Shown piece by piece: positions 16,375 through 25,471 of a stretch of DNA of 57,786 nucleotides (position 1 is its first letter; each line of letters opens with the position of its first letter). Made by a program: the position numbers and the translations under genes. The notes beneath the pieces are model-generated. The model made no database searches. It had not been told where the DNA came from and saw only the letters and a program-made list of their open reading frames with translations. Origin of the DNA: Desulfitobacteriaceae bacterium (GTDB lineage Bacteria > Bacillota > Dehalobacteriia > Dehalobacteriales > Dehalobacteriaceae). The stretch spans positions 1-57,786 of the forward strand of contig JAQVXR010000002.1 of NCBI GenBank assembly GCA_028709045.1. The letters are read 5' to 3'.

Positions 16375-17271
16375 ATGGTTAAAGTTAGGGTTCCCGCAAC
16401 ATCAGCAAATCTTGGACCAGGATATGATACAATGGGAATGGCTTTTAACCTTTATAACTATGTTACAATGGAAGAGAGCGGAACCGGGTTAAACATCTCG
16501 GTGCAGGGAGAAGGCAAAGGAGAGATCCCTTTAAACGAGGATAATATCGTTTTCCAGGCTGCCTGCCGGGTTTTTCAGGAAGTAAATTATCATCCCAAAG
16601 GCCTTAAAATTTTACTTGAAAATAATATTCCGGTTACCCGCGGATTAGGCAGCTCGGCATCAACTATTGTTGGAGGGATGATGGCAGCCAATATTATTTC
16701 CGGAGAAAAACTGGACAAGGAACACTTATTACTGTTGGCGATTAATATGGAAGGACACCCAGATAATGTTGCCCCCGCCCTTTTGGGAGGCGTTGTAGTA
16801 GCTGCCGGGTTCAATGAACTGTTAAATTACGTAAAAATTGAAGTTCCGGACGGTTTAAATGCGGTTGCCGCTATCCCTGATTTTCCATTGGCAACGAAAA
16901 CTGCCAGAGAAGCAGTACCTAAAGAAGTTTCCCTATCTGATGCGGTTTTTAATATCGGACATGCTTCTTTATTGGTGGCAGCGCTGATGAAATCTGATTT
17001 TAACCTTTTAGGAAAAGTGATGGAAGATAAATTACATCAGAAATACCGGTCACTACTAATTCCTGGGATGGAGGAAGTTTTTTCGGCGGCAAAAAGGGCA
17101 GGAGCTCTTGCGGTAACTCTCAGTGGTGCAGGACCAACATTAGTTGCTTTTACTACAGGAAAAGAAAAGGAAATCGCTCAGGTTATGAAAGATGGTTTTG
17201 CTCCTTTTAATGTAAGTTGCAGAACTATATATCTTTTTCCCGAAAGGGATGGGGCAGTAGTGATGCCTTAA
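16375..17271 (+). CDS. thrB: Homoserine kinase
   Basis: Phosphorylates homoserine on the way to threonine. The 298-aa GHMP kinase begins VKVRVPATSANLGPG and has the ATP-binding PVTRGLGSSAS motif near residue 88. The C-terminal AVTLSGAGPT is the third GHMP motif. It lies 34 bp after hom. A threonine synthase gene is not in this window. Confidence 0.96.
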   Translation: MVKVRVPATSANLGPGYDTMGMAFNLYNYVTMEESGTGLNISVQGEGKGEIPLNEDNIVFQAACRVFQEVNYHPKGLKILLENNIPVTRGLGSSASTIVGGMMAANIISGEKLDKEHLLLLAINMEGHPDNVAPALLGGVVVAAGFNELLNYVKIEVPDGLNAVAAIPDFPLATKTAREAVPKEVSLSDAVFNIGHASLLVAALMKSDFNLLGKVMEDKLHQKYRSLLIPGMEEVFSAAKRAGALAVTLSGAGPTLVAFTTGKEKEIAQVMKDGFAPFNVSCRTIYLFPERDGAVVMP

Positions 17272-17302
17272 ACTTAATTTGGAGTTGGGGGAAGATAACA
17301 AA

Positions 17303-18529
17303 ATGGGGATTGTTGTACAGAAATTTGGCGGCAGTTCTGTCGCCGATGCAGAGTGTATTAAACGGGTTGCAAAACGAGTAGGAGAAACATTTGAAGAGGG
17401 GCATAAGGTTGTCATAGTGGTCTCTGCCATGGGAGAGACCACAGACTATCTTTTAGATTTGGCTGGTAAGATTACAGATAATCCTCCCAAGAGAGAACTG
17501 GATATGCTGCTTGCTACCGGTGAACAGCAGTCAATTGCCCTTTTGTCCATGGCACTAGACAAACTAGGTTATTCCGCAGTTTCTTTAACAGGTCAGCAGG
17601 CAGGAATTTTCACCGATCATGTGCATGCCAAATCAAAGATTCTCTGGATAAATTGCGAACGGTTAGAAGAAGAGTTAACCCAAAATCATATTGTAATTGT
17701 CGCCGGATTCCAGGGGGTTACGGAAAGAAATGAAATTACTACTTTAGGCCGAGGAGGGTCGGACACCAGTGCCGTTGCTTTGGCGGCAGCGCTAAAGGCA
17801 GATGTATGCGAAATCTTTACGGATGTTGACGGAGTATATACGGCAGACCCAAGAATTGTCCCTGATGCCAGGAAGCTGGAGACTATTTCTTATGATGAAA
17901 TGTTGGAGTTGGCAAGTCTTGGGGCACTTGTTCTTCAGCCGCGTAGTGTAGAAGTGGCTAAACAGTTTGGTGTCAAGATACATGTCAGATCAAGTTTTAA
18001 TCATAATTCAGGTACGATTGTTCAGGAGGTTAGGGAAATGAAACAGCAAATGGAAAAGGAAATAGTGGTAAGCGGTGTTGCCTCGGACTTAAATGTTGTT
18101 AAGTTTACAATATTTGATATTCCGGATGTGCCGGGAACTGCCAGTAAATTGTTTAGCGCTCTCGCCGATGATATGATTAACGTTGATATGATTATCCAGA
18201 GCCAGCAGCGAGATGACATTAATGACATTTCTTTTACAGTGACAAGAGATGACAGGGAAAAAACCAAAGAAGTGATCGCAAAGACCAAAGATATCATCGG
18301 TGGCAGGAATTATTCCTATGAAAATAATGTGGCAAAAGTCTCCGTTGTCGGGGCCGGAATGATTACAAATCCCGGTGTTGCGGCAAAAATGTTTGAGACC
18401 CTGGCAGAAAACGATATTAATATTGAAATGATATCTACATCGGAAATTAAGGTTTCCTGCATTATTAAAGCTGAATATGCGCAAAAGGCGGTAGCGGCAC
18501 TTCACAGTGCGTTTGAATTAGGGGAATAG
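17303..18529 (+). CDS. lysC: Aspartokinase II, alpha subunit (with internal beta-subunit start)
   Basis: Phosphorylates aspartate, the entry step for lysine, threonine, methionine and diaminopimelate. The 408-aa protein has the kinase domain in residues 1 to about 240 (QKFGGSSVAD, GRGGSDTSAVALAAAL) and two ACT domains in the remainder. Length matches B. subtilis LysC. ATG 17303 follows GGGGGAAG; the in-frame TTG at 17279 would add eight residues not seen in the family. A strong internal ribosome site with Met246 lies between the kinase and ACT parts (separate entry). A second aspartokinase, dapG, is present at 38472, so the first step exists twice, each copy linked to a different branch. Confidence 0.95.
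   Translation: MGIVVQKFGGSSVADAECIKRVAKRVGETFEEGHKVVIVVSAMGETTDYLLDLAGKITDNPPKRELDMLLATGEQQSIALLSMALDKLGYSAVSLTGQQAGIFTDHVHAKSKILWINCERLEEELTQNHIVIVAGFQGVTERNEITTLGRGGSDTSAVALAAALKADVCEIFTDVDGVYTADPRIVPDARKLETISYDEMLELASLGALVLQPRSVEVAKQFGVKIHVRSSFNHNSGTIVQEVREMKQQMEKEIVVSGVASDLNVVKFTIFDIPDVPGTASKLFSALADDMINVDMIIQSQQRDDINDISFTVTRDDREKTKEVIAKTKDIIGGRNYSYENNVAKVSVVGAGMITNPGVAAKMFETLAENDINIEMISTSEIKVSCIIKAEYAQKAVAALHSAFELGE
18024..18040 (+). promoter_or_regulatory. Internal ribosome site and start codon for the LysC beta subunit
   Basis: AGGAGG (18024-18029) lies 8 nt before the in-frame ATG at 18038-18040. Starting there would give a 163-aa protein holding only the two ACT domains. B. subtilis aspartokinase II is known to be an alpha2-beta2 enzyme whose beta chain arises from this same kind of in-frame internal start. 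Confidence 0.75.
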
Positions 18530-18546
18530 TAAGTAGCTTTTAATTC

Positions 18547-18575
18547 TTGACAGGGTTGATTTTATGTTATAGAAT
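18547..18575 (+). promoter_or_regulatory. Promoter of tRNA-Pro
   Basis: TTGACA (18547-18552), a 17-bp spacer and TAGAAT (18570-18575) lie 14 bp upstream of the tRNA. This is a near-consensus vegetative promoter. Confidence 0.85.
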
Positions 18576-18589
18576 TATCAGTGTCGTTT

Positions 18590-18667
18590 CGGGGCGTAGC
18601 TCAGTTTGGCTAGAGCGCTACCTTGGGGTGGTAGAGGCCGCAAGTTCAAGTCTTGTCGCTCCGACCA
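18590..18667 (+). tRNA. tRNA-Pro (GGG anticodon)
   Basis: The acceptor arms CGGGGCG and CGCTCCG pair over 7 bp with one G-U. The D arm contains TAGCTCAGTTTGGCTAGAGC. The anticodon stem CTACC/GGTAG encloses the loop TTGGGGT, giving anticodon GGG. The T arm holds GTTCAAGTC. The terminal CCA is encoded. Total length is 78 nt. Confidence 0.93.
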
Positions 18668-18677
18668 TTAGAATATC

Positions 18678-18711
18678 AAAGGCTCACCGGATTTATCGGT
18701 GGGCTTTTTTG
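18678..18711 (+). terminator. Terminator after tRNA-Pro
   Basis: AAAGGCTCACCG and CGGTGGGCTTTTTT form a stem of about 11 bp with one imperfect position, ending in a T run. Confidence 0.8.
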
Positions 18712-18727
18712 TTCAATATTAAAAATG

Positions 18728-19003
18728 TTAAGTTAACACTTCTAAATCAACATATTCCGTATGGGTGTAGCCCTCTTCATCACATTGAAAGGCATAGCTT
18801 GTAAAATTACCAATGCTGTCAAAGGATTTACCGTCAGTTTCCCTAAATACATTTCCCCCACTGCAATGAAAGGTTTCCGGTTCTCCGGAAATGGGATAAG
18901 CACGAAAATTTAACTCATTTTTACCTGACCTTTCCAGGTAGCTTTGCAGTTTCTCTCGTGTACGAAAACGGATATGAGGTTTTTGCGCCTTGAATTTGTT
19001 CAA
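18728..19003 (-). CDS. Hypothetical protein, 91 aa
   Basis: I do not recognise this family. The product is small and soluble with no membrane segment. It is Lys/Arg-rich at the start (NKFKAQKPHIRFRTREKL) and later carries a single CSGG and an acidic CDEEGY segment. The TTG at 19003 was chosen because GGAGG stands exactly 8 nt upstream; the ATG at 19018 would place that site inside the gene and lacks one of its own. It is on the strand opposite to its neighbours and shares orientation with the membrane protein behind it (32-bp gap), so the two may be co-transcribed. Confidence 0.55.
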   Translation of the reverse strand: MNKFKAQKPHIRFRTREKLQSYLERSGKNELNFRAYPISGEPETFHCSGGNVFRETDGKSFDSIGNFTSYAFQCDEEGYTHTEYVDLEVLT

Positions 19004-19035
19004 GGGAATTGCCTCCATTTTTAATTATTCTTTTT

Positions 19036-19494
19036 TCAAATTTTTTTATGTTCCATGCTTTTATAATATTTTTTAATGATCCAACATGTTGAAATACCAT
19101 ATATTATATGGGGGAAAAATAATAATAAGTTTGGGAGAGGAGTTAAAAGGCTTGCCCGCGTGATATCAAGTGACATAAATGGGCCGTAAATTACTACATA
19201 TAATAATGCTCCTATGCCCAATCCTTTATATTCTGCAAAGTCAAGCCCTGATCTTTGCAAAATAAGATATATTATAATCCCTAAAAAGGCGGCAACCGTA
19301 TAATCAGCTAAAAAACCTGATAATAAAGAAACAGGACTGTCAAGAAATTCAGCAGGGACAAAATAACCTGCTGCGATATGAATAAATGTATATTTTATAA
19401 AACCAAAGTAGAAGAAAATCCAGGCAACTATAGTTTTGGGAATATTACCTAGGATGCCTGCAATTGCACCAAGAATAAAAGTATCTTTTGTCAT
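19036..19494 (-). CDS. Small multi-pass membrane protein of unknown function
   Basis: The 152-aa product has about four hydrophobic segments (near residues 8-30, 55-80, 92-110 and 118-140) and a basic C-terminal tail (KKYYKSMEHKKI). No catalytic motif is evident. The ATG has a good site on the minus strand (GAGGTG). Family unknown to me. It precedes the 91-aa gene on the same strand, and the pair is flanked by + strand genes. Confidence 0.6.
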   Translation of the reverse strand: MTKDTFILGAIAGILGNIPKTIVAWIFFYFGFIKYTFIHIAAGYFVPAEFLDSPVSLLSGFLADYTVAAFLGIIIYLILQRSGLDFAEYKGLGIGALLYVVIYGPFMSLDITRASLLTPLPNLLLFFPHIIYGISTCWIIKKYYKSMEHKKI

Positions 19495-19615
19495 AACTCA
19501 CACCTCGGGGAAAGTATTATAGTTAATATGCCAAAAGCTGGATTTTTTATTCCTCTTATTTTAAAATACTAAGTGGAGATTAATAGGAATTATTTATTAA
19601 TTGCTGGAGGGCAAA

Positions 19616-20353
19616 ATGCGGATTGGAATTGATCCGGGACACGGCGGCAAAGACCCAGGGGCAATAGGGCAGGAAGGATTAAGGGAATCTGATGTTAATT
19701 TGGCTGTCGCGCTTCATTTGGAAAAAATGCTTAAGATTAATGGTTTTGACACTGTATTGACCAGGGAAAAAGATATTTATTTGAAGCTTAGTCAAAGGTC
19801 TGATATTTTAAATACGGAAAAATCAAGTGTGGCTATTTCCATTCATGTTAATTCCAGCCGAAACCCAAGTGCCAAATATGTTTCCACTTTTATTCATGCA
19901 AGGGGAGGAAAAGCCGAAGCGCTGGCAAAAATAGTACAGTCTCAATTAGTGGCGGTAACCGGTTGGCAGGACGGTGGGGTAAGAGTCGCTAATTTTCATA
20001 TTACCCGGGAAACCAAGATGCCGGCAATTTTATTGGAGCAGGGTTTTATCAAAAATTATCAGCATGAGAAATGGTTAAGATCATTGGATAATCAAAAGAA
20101 ACTTGCCGAGGCTGTTGCCCGGGGAGTATGTCAATTCTATGGGAAACCTTATCAAGAAATGGAAGAGAATAGGTATTCTTTGATAGGAAAGAAAATCGAG
20201 GATGATGCAGAAATAGAATTTGAGGGCAAAAAGATATCCGGGGGAATTATTGAAGGGACTGCTGTGGTTGGAGTTCGAGCGCTGGCAGAAATGTTGGGAC
20301 TGAAGGTAGATTATGATCCTGTGGCCAAAAAGGTTACACTCAAAAGGTTCTAA
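19616..20353 (+). CDS. N-acetylmuramoyl-L-alanine amidase (Amidase_3) without signal peptide
   Basis: Cuts the bond between muramic acid and the peptide stem. The 245-aa protein starts directly with the zinc-binding IDPGHGG (H9). Other expected residues are E24 in GLRESD, H77 in SIHVNS and the catalytic E141 in LLEQGF. The last 50 residues (VVGVRALAEMLGLKVDYDPVAKKVTL) match a copper-amine-oxidase N-terminal-like (stalk) module found in many clostridial wall proteins. No signal peptide or anchor is visible, even upstream of the chosen ATG, which has TGGAGGG 4-11 nt before it. Release may need lysis, as for mother-cell or phage-type hydrolases; this is inference. Confidence 0.85.
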   Translation: MRIGIDPGHGGKDPGAIGQEGLRESDVNLAVALHLEKMLKINGFDTVLTREKDIYLKLSQRSDILNTEKSSVAISIHVNSSRNPSAKYVSTFIHARGGKAEALAKIVQSQLVAVTGWQDGGVRVANFHITRETKMPAILLEQGFIKNYQHEKWLRSLDNQKKLAEAVARGVCQFYGKPYQEMEENRYSLIGKKIEDDAEIEFEGKKISGGIIEGTAVVGVRALAEMLGLKVDYDPVAKKVTLKRF

Positions 20354-20402
20354 GATTTCCCTTTTATTTATACGGGGGGTCTTGGAGCATACTATTTGGC
20401 TC

Positions 20403-20430
20403 TTGTCAAACTTCCAATTTGTGTTATAAT
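20403..20430 (+). promoter_or_regulatory. Promoter of the rimP-nusA-infB operon
   Basis: TTGTCA (20403-20408), a 16-bp spacer and TATAAT (20425-20430) would start a transcript with a leader of about 170 nt before rimP. Confidence 0.7.
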
Positions 20431-20468
20431 ATACAATGTATATATCTGAAGAGTATTGTGTTTCGGAG

Positions 20469-20490
20469 AGTGGGTTTTAACCCACTTTTT
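20469..20490 (+). terminator. Leader hairpin with T run upstream of rimP (probable attenuator)
   Basis: AGTGGGTT (20469-20476) and AACCCACT (20479-20486) form a strong stem followed by TTTT CC. It lies about 30 nt into the predicted transcript and before the operon's first gene, so full termination would silence the operon. The equivalent B. subtilis leader is reported to respond to NusA. The interrupted T run fits a weak, factor-dependent terminator. Confidence 0.65.
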
Positions 20491-20605
20491 CCTTTAATTT
20501 GGCAATTCATTTAAAAGCAGGTAGCACCCTGTTTTGTCCAAGAATATTTTACCAGGCAGAGGGGTAATGTATAACATGGGGTAAAGAGATTATAGGAGGA
20601 TGCGG

Positions 20606-21070
20606 ATGCCTAAAGAGAACAAAACGGAAAAGATTGTACGGGAACTGGTGCTGCCCTTGATTGAACCGGAGGGTTTTGAACTGGTTGATGTTGAATATCA
20701 GAAGGAAGGAAGGAACTGGGTTCTCCGTCTTTTTATCGATCAGGAAAAGGGTATAGACCTGGATGATTGCCAACATGTCAGCAATATTGTAAGTGATGCT
20801 CTGGATGAAAAAGATCCTATTCCCCATCAATATTTGCTTGAGGTTTCTTCACCTGGTATTGAGAGGCCGCTTAAAACAAAAAATGACTTTCTTCGCTTTT
20901 GTGGTCGGAAAGCTTCGATTAAACTTTTTCTTCCTTTGAACGGGGAAAAAGAATTCACTGGAGAACTGGGCGGGGTAGAGGATAATAGTGTGGTGATTAA
21001 GACTGGCGATGGGGAGAAACGAGTTGAAATTGACCATATAGCAAAAGCTCATTTGGCTTATGATTTTTAA
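20606..21070 (+). CDS. rimP: Ribosome maturation factor RimP
   Basis: Needed for 30S subunit maturation. The 154-aa protein has the N-terminal alpha/beta domain (GFELVDVEYQKEG, LRLFIDQEKGI) and the conserved VSSPGIERPL, then a C-terminal Sm-like beta domain. ATG 20606 sits 6 nt from AGGAGG (20594-20599); ATG 20600 touches that site and is less likely. It is the first gene of the classical nusA operon. Confidence 0.95.
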   Translation: MPKENKTEKIVRELVLPLIEPEGFELVDVEYQKEGRNWVLRLFIDQEKGIDLDDCQHVSNIVSDALDEKDPIPHQYLLEVSSPGIERPLKTKNDFLRFCGRKASIKLFLPLNGEKEFTGELGGVEDNSVVIKTGDGEKRVEIDHIAKAHLAYDF

Positions 21071-21137
21071 GAACTTATTATAAAAGGACAAAAGAGGTTT
21101 AGATCGTAAAATGAAAATTGCATAGGGAGGTTTAATG

Positions 21138-22178
21138 ATGAACGTGGAATTTATTGAGGCCTTAAATGAACTGGAGAAAGAAAAAGGCATCGCCAAAGAT
21201 GTTCTTCTGGAAACCATAGAAGCGGCCTTAATTTCGGCATACAAAAAGAATTTTGGTTCATCACAAAATGTTCGAGTGGAGATTGATCGGGAAAGTGGAG
21301 AAATTCATGTTTATAGCCGTAAGGATATTGTAGAAACGGTGGAGGATCCCCGGATAGAAATTTCCTTGGAAGAGGCTCGTAAGACCAACCCGGTTTTTGA
21401 AGCAGGTGACATTTTCGAAACAGAGGTAACTCCCCGTACATTTGGGCGGATTGCCGCGCAAACAGCCAAGCAGGTAGTTGTGCAACGTATCCGGGAAGCG
21501 GAAAGATCAATTATTTTCGATGAATATATTAATCGGGAAGGAGACATCGTTACCGGGATCGTTCAACGTTTTGAAATGAAAAATGTTTATATCGACTTGG
21601 GAAAAACAGAAGCTATTTTAATGCCGTCTGAACAGATTCCCCGGGAGCAGTATGAACAAGGAGAAAGAATAAAATCTTTTATTGTGGAAGTAAAAAAAAC
21701 AACCAAAGGACCGCAAATTTTAGTTTCTCGTACCCATCCCGGTTTGTTGAAACGCCTTTTTGAATTGGAAGTTCCTGAAATCCATGACGGAACAGTGGAA
21801 ATAAGGTCGGTTGCCCGGGAAGCTGGAGCACGTTCCAAAATTGCTGTCTTCAGTAAATTTGAAAATGTTGACCCGGTTGGAGCCTGCGTTGGTCCCAAAG
21901 GAATGCGTGTACAGACAATTGTGAGTGAGTTGAAAGGTGAAAAAATAGATATTGTTAAATGGAGTGAGGATCCTATCTCCTATGTGGAAAATGCTTTAAG
22001 TCCGGCCAAGGTTGTTTCTGTAAAGACAAATGCATCAGATAAAGTGGCGCAGGTAGTCGTTCCGGACTATCAACTATCTCTGGCCATCGGCAAAGAAGGC
22101 CAAAATGCTAGGTTGGCTGCCAAATTAACCGGATGGAAAATTGATATCAAAAGTGAATCGCAAGTAGGAGAGCAGTAG
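21138..22178 (+). CDS. nusA: Transcription termination/antitermination factor NusA
   Basis: Binds RNA polymerase and modulates pausing and termination. The 346-aa protein has an N-terminal polymerase-binding domain (NVEFIEALNELEKEKG), an S1 domain (about residues 130-200, GDIVTGIVQRFE) and two KH domains with GACVGPKGMRVQ and AIGKEGQNARLA. It lacks the acidic repeats of enterobacterial NusA, as is normal in Bacillota. ATG 21138 is 7 nt from GGGAGG. It may regulate its own operon through the leader hairpin. Confidence 0.96.
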   Translation: MNVEFIEALNELEKEKGIAKDVLLETIEAALISAYKKNFGSSQNVRVEIDRESGEIHVYSRKDIVETVEDPRIEISLEEARKTNPVFEAGDIFETEVTPRTFGRIAAQTAKQVVVQRIREAERSIIFDEYINREGDIVTGIVQRFEMKNVYIDLGKTEAILMPSEQIPREQYEQGERIKSFIVEVKKTTKGPQILVSRTHPGLLKRLFELEVPEIHDGTVEIRSVAREAGARSKIAVFSKFENVDPVGACVGPKGMRVQTIVSELKGEKIDIVKWSEDPISYVENALSPAKVVSVKTNASDKVAQVVVPDYQLSLAIGKEGQNARLAAKLTGWKIDIKSESQVGEQ

Positions 22179-22198
22179 GGTTTAGGGGGGTATGGGAA

Positions 22199-22465
22199 AT
22201 GCGCATTAAGAAAATCCCCCAACGGATGTGTGTGGGGTGCAAGGAAATGAAAGGGAAAAAGTCATTGATCCGAGTGGTACGAACACCTGATGAGACAGTA
22301 ATCATTGATGCTACCGGAAAAAAGGCTGGTAGAGGCGCGTATATTTGCCCAAATGAACAATGCCTGCAGTCAGCTATTAAATCTAAGGGATTAGAAAAGT
22401 CTTTAAAAATAAAAATTTCCCCGGAAATTTATGAAATATTAAAGGAGCAATTACCGAAAGAATGA
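22199..22465 (+). CDS. ylxR: YlxR family RNA-binding protein (RnpM-like)
   Basis: The 88-aa protein is of the conserved nusA-infB operon family. The signature is PQRMCVGCKEMKGKKSLIRVVR, with ARGAYICP-like GRGAYICPNEQC later; the Cys pattern and basic surface suggest RNA binding. Relatives have been linked to RNase P modulation, so the role here is inferred. Its stop overlaps the next start (ATGA). Confidence 0.92.
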   Translation: MRIKKIPQRMCVGCKEMKGKKSLIRVVRTPDETVIIDATGKKAGRGAYICPNEQCLQSAIKSKGLEKSLKIKISPEIYEILKEQLPKE

Positions 22466-22764
22466 AAGGTAAAGTAGAGGCGTTATTGGGATTTGCCCAA
22501 AAGGCCGGCAAAATTATTACCGGCGAAGAGGGCTGCAAAAACAATGTAAAACAGGGTAAGGTTTTTCTTTTAATTATCTCTACGGATGCCTCTGACAATA
22601 CCAAGAAGGAGATGCACTATTTAAGTTCTTCATACGGGATTCCATATGCCGAATGGGGAACTAAACAGATGTTGGGGTTGAGTACGGGAAGGTCACCGCG
22701 TGCTGTTGTGGCGGTGTTGGACCAACAATTTGCCAGTGCGATCGGTAAGTTGCTTGTAGGATAG
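22462..22764 (+). CDS. ylxQ: L7Ae/L30e-type ribosomal protein (YlxQ)
   Basis: The 100-aa kink-turn-binding-fold protein has [15 protein letters not shown] near the start and [11 protein letters not shown] near the end. The family binds structured RNA; its exact role in the operon is not settled. The start overlaps the ylxR stop by 4 bp. Confidence 0.9.
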   Translation: MKGKVEALLGFAQKAGKIITGEEGCKNNVKQGKVFLLIISTDASDNTKKEMHYLSSSYGIPYAEWGTKQMLGLSTGRSPRAVVAVLDQQFASAIGKLLVG

Positions 22765-22798
22765 GATCTATTTGAGTTACAACTATGGGGGTGGTTTC

Positions 22799-25456
22799 AT
22801 GGCCAAATTAAGAGTATATGAACTGGCAAAAGAATTGTCGATGGAAAGCAGGGAAGTAATTCGTCGCCTCGGGATAATGGGGTTGGAATTGAAAAATCAC
22901 ATGAGTACCGTTGATGATAAGTTTGCGGACCAACTAAGGGAAATGGTTAAGCCCGGACCAAACCGGACCTTTATACCACCGAATCAAAGTGGGCAGGTGG
23001 CAAAAAGAACGGAAAAAAGGGGACCAGGAAGAACCAATAGCAGCAAGGAATCGGGACAGCACATTGAGAAAAGGGAGCAGTCACGGACATTCCAAACAGG
23101 CGATAGATCATATAAACAGCAGGGAACAAAGCCTAATGATTATAAGCCATACAGGCCGCAAGGACAGCGGGCGGATGATAAAACTCCGCAAAAGCATTCA
23201 GGGCCAAGACCAGGTGAGCAAAGAACACCAAAGCAACAAGGGGCACAGGTCGGAGATAACAGGCAGCAGAGATTTTCCGGACCAAGAACTGATGATCATA
23301 AACCACCAAGATATCAAGGAGCAAAACCGGGTGATCAAAGGTCTCAGTTCAGAGGTGGGGAAACCGGGCAGCAGAGGTTGCAGGGGGCTAAAACTGATAA
23401 TTTTCAGCAAAGACCCCAAGGTCCAAGGTCGGATGAAAGAAGACAACGGCCAGCAGGAGCGGATTTAAAAACTGCAAAACCGGTAGGACCTGAACAGAAG
23501 CCGAAAAAAAATACATCGGCGAAAAAGCCGTTTAAACCAGAGCCCCGACAAGAAAATGCACCGAACAACGCTAATAGAAACAGGGGTTGGAAAAAGCCTG
23601 GACAAAGGTCCCAAATGGATTTTTCTAAAGGTAAGGGCGGCCAAAAAGGCAGAGGTAATAGGAAACAGCAAAAGAGAGTCCCGAAAAACGAAATACCTGC
23701 TGTTGTGCCTAAAAAAGTAGTGATCGGTGAAAGCATCATCGTTTCTGAATTGGCCAAGAGCATGGGCAAAACATCAGGGGAAATAATTAAAAAGCTGATG
23801 GAAATGGGAACTATGGCCACCATCAATCAAGAAATTGATGCTGACACTGCAATTTTAATTGCTGAAGAATTTAATGTTCCCGTTGAAGTACGCGTGGATA
23901 AAACCATGGAAATAATGGAGGACCAAGCAGAGAAAGAGCAGGATATGGTAGAACGGCCTCCTGTTGTTACAGTTATGGGTCATGTAGACCATGGAAAAAC
24001 TTCTCTTTTGGATGCTATCAGAAAGGCAAATGTCATTGCAACTGAGGCAGGGGGAATTACCCAGCATATAGGGGCTTATCAAGTTGAAATAAACAATAAA
24101 AAGATTACCTTTTTGGATACCCCCGGCCACGAAGCATTCACAGCGATGCGTGCCAGAGGAGCTCAGGTAACGGATATAGCTATTTTGGTAGTGGCGGCTG
24201 ACGATGGTGTAATGCCCCAGACTGTTGAGGCAATCAACCACGCAAAAGCCGCTGAGGTGCCAATTATTGTGGCGATTAATAAAATCGACAAGCCAAATGC
24301 CAATCCTGAAAGGGTTAAACAAGAACTAACGGAACATGGAGTTGTGGCAGAAGAATGGGGCGGGGATACAATTATGGTTCCGGTATCTGCCAAAACTCAT
24401 GAAGGCATTCCTCAAATCCTGGAAATGGCATTACTGGTCTCCGAAGTCGGTGAGTTGAAAGCTAATCCGGACCGTTTGGCCCGAGGTACGGTCGTAGAGG
24501 CAGAATTGGATAAAGGAAGAGGTCCTGTTGCCACTGTTTTAGTTCAAAAGGGGACACTGCATATTGGAGATAATGTAGTGGCAGGAACCACCTTTGGCAA
24601 GGTGCGGGCGATGATCGATGATAAAGGACGTAGGATTAAGTCAGCTCTTCCTTCTACTCCTGTTGAAGTATTAGGTTTTTCCGAAGTTCCTCCGGCGGGG
24701 GAAATTTTCGTAGCGATAGAAGATGAAAAAGATGCCCGGTACATTGCCGGTAAATACCAGATTAAAAAACGAGAAGAAGAAATGGGCAAAACTGTCCGGG
24801 TCAGTTTGGATGACTTGTTTAAGCAGATTTCAGAGGGAGAGGTAAAAGAGCTTAATATCATTGTCAAGGCAGATGTTCAAGGGTCTATTGAGGCTTTGAG
24901 TCAGTCGTTAAATAAACTAAGCACTAATGAAGTCAGGGTAAATATTATTCACGGCGGAGTCGGTACTATTACTGAATCTGATGTCATGCTTGCATCTGCA
25001 TCCAACGCCATCATTATTGGCTTTAATGTTCGTCCTGATACCAATACAAGAAAGGCGATCGAAGCTGAAAAGATCGACCTGAGATTGTACCGGGTGATCT
25101 ATGACGCGATTGATGATGTGAAGGGTGCTATGACCGGGCTTTTGGATCCAACCTTCAAAGAAGTGGTTATTGGACGAGCAGAAGTGCGCACTACCTTTAA
25201 AGTTCCTAAGGTTGGCACTATTGCCGGTTCTTATGTGACGGAAGGAAAGATTACTCGCAACGCAGGAGTTAGGGTAATTCGAGATGGCATTGTAATCCAT
25301 GAAGGGAAAATTTCATCCTTAAAAAGATTTAAGGATGATGTTAAGGAAGTAGTCAGCGGTTATGAGTGCGGGATTGGAGTGGAAAATTTTAACGATTTAA
25401 AAGATAATGATGTCATTGAAGCTTTTATTATGGAAGAGACAAAGAGAGAATTGTAA
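22799..25456 (+). CDS. infB: Translation initiation factor IF-2
   Basis: GTPase that brings initiator tRNA to the 30S subunit. The 885-aa protein has an N-terminal IF2N module ([22 protein letters not shown]). A long basic, Gly/Pro/Gln/Arg-rich linker follows (about 45-300) and then a second IF2N module (about 305-370). The G domain starts at GHVDHGKT (394) with DTPGHEA and NKID. Domains II, III and the tRNA-binding C-domain complete it. The linker has imperfect repeats of the type GPR-x-D-x(4)-P. ATG 22799 follows GGGGGTGG; the in-frame TTG at 22772 lacks a site. Confidence 0.97.
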   Translation: MAKLRVYELAKELSMESREVIRRLGIMGLELKNHMSTVDDKFADQLREMVKPGPNRTFIPPNQSGQVAKRTEKRGPGRTNSSKESGQHIEKREQSRTFQTGDRSYKQQGTKPNDYKPYRPQGQRADDKTPQKHSGPRPGEQRTPKQQGAQVGDNRQQRFSGPRTDDHKPPRYQGAKPGDQRSQFRGGETGQQRLQGAKTDNFQQRPQGPRSDERRQRPAGADLKTAKPVGPEQKPKKNTSAKKPFKPEPRQENAPNNANRNRGWKKPGQRSQMDFSKGKGGQKGRGNRKQQKRVPKNEIPAVVPKKVVIGESIIVSELAKSMGKTSGEIIKKLMEMGTMATINQEIDADTAILIAEEFNVPVEVRVDKTMEIMEDQAEKEQDMVERPPVVTVMGHVDHGKTSLLDAIRKANVIATEAGGITQHIGAYQVEINNKKITFLDTPGHEAFTAMRARGAQVTDIAILVVAADDGVMPQTVEAINHAKAAEVPIIVAINKIDKPNANPERVKQELTEHGVVAEEWGGDTIMVPVSAKTHEGIPQILEMALLVSEVGELKANPDRLARGTVVEAELDKGRGPVATVLVQKGTLHIGDNVVAGTTFGKVRAMIDDKGRRIKSALPSTPVEVLGFSEVPPAGEIFVAIEDEKDARYIAGKYQIKKREEEMGKTVRVSLDDLFKQISEGEVKELNIIVKADVQGSIEALSQSLNKLSTNEVRVNIIHGGVGTITESDVMLASASNAIIIGFNVRPDTNTRKAIEAEKIDLRLYRVIYDAIDDVKGAMTGLLDPTFKEVVIGRAEVRTTFKVPKVGTIAGSYVTEGKITRNAGVRVIRDGIVIHEGKISSLKRFKDDVKEVVSGYECGIGVENFNDLKDNDVIEAFIMEETKREL

Positions 25457-25471
25457 GGAAGGATGGGTACC

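Noticed and set aside
18547-18804. An 85-codon open frame overlapping tRNA-Pro
   Set aside because: It covers the tRNA, its promoter and its terminator, so it is not a gene.
18590-20600. An attachment site duplicated from the tRNA-Pro 3' end
   Set aside because: No second copy of the tRNA end was found by eye downstream to rimP.
23198-23826. Long minus-strand and alternative-frame open frames inside infB
   Set aside because: They are by-products of the biased Gly/Pro/Arg-rich linker; no ribosome site, and the forward frame is clearly IF-2.
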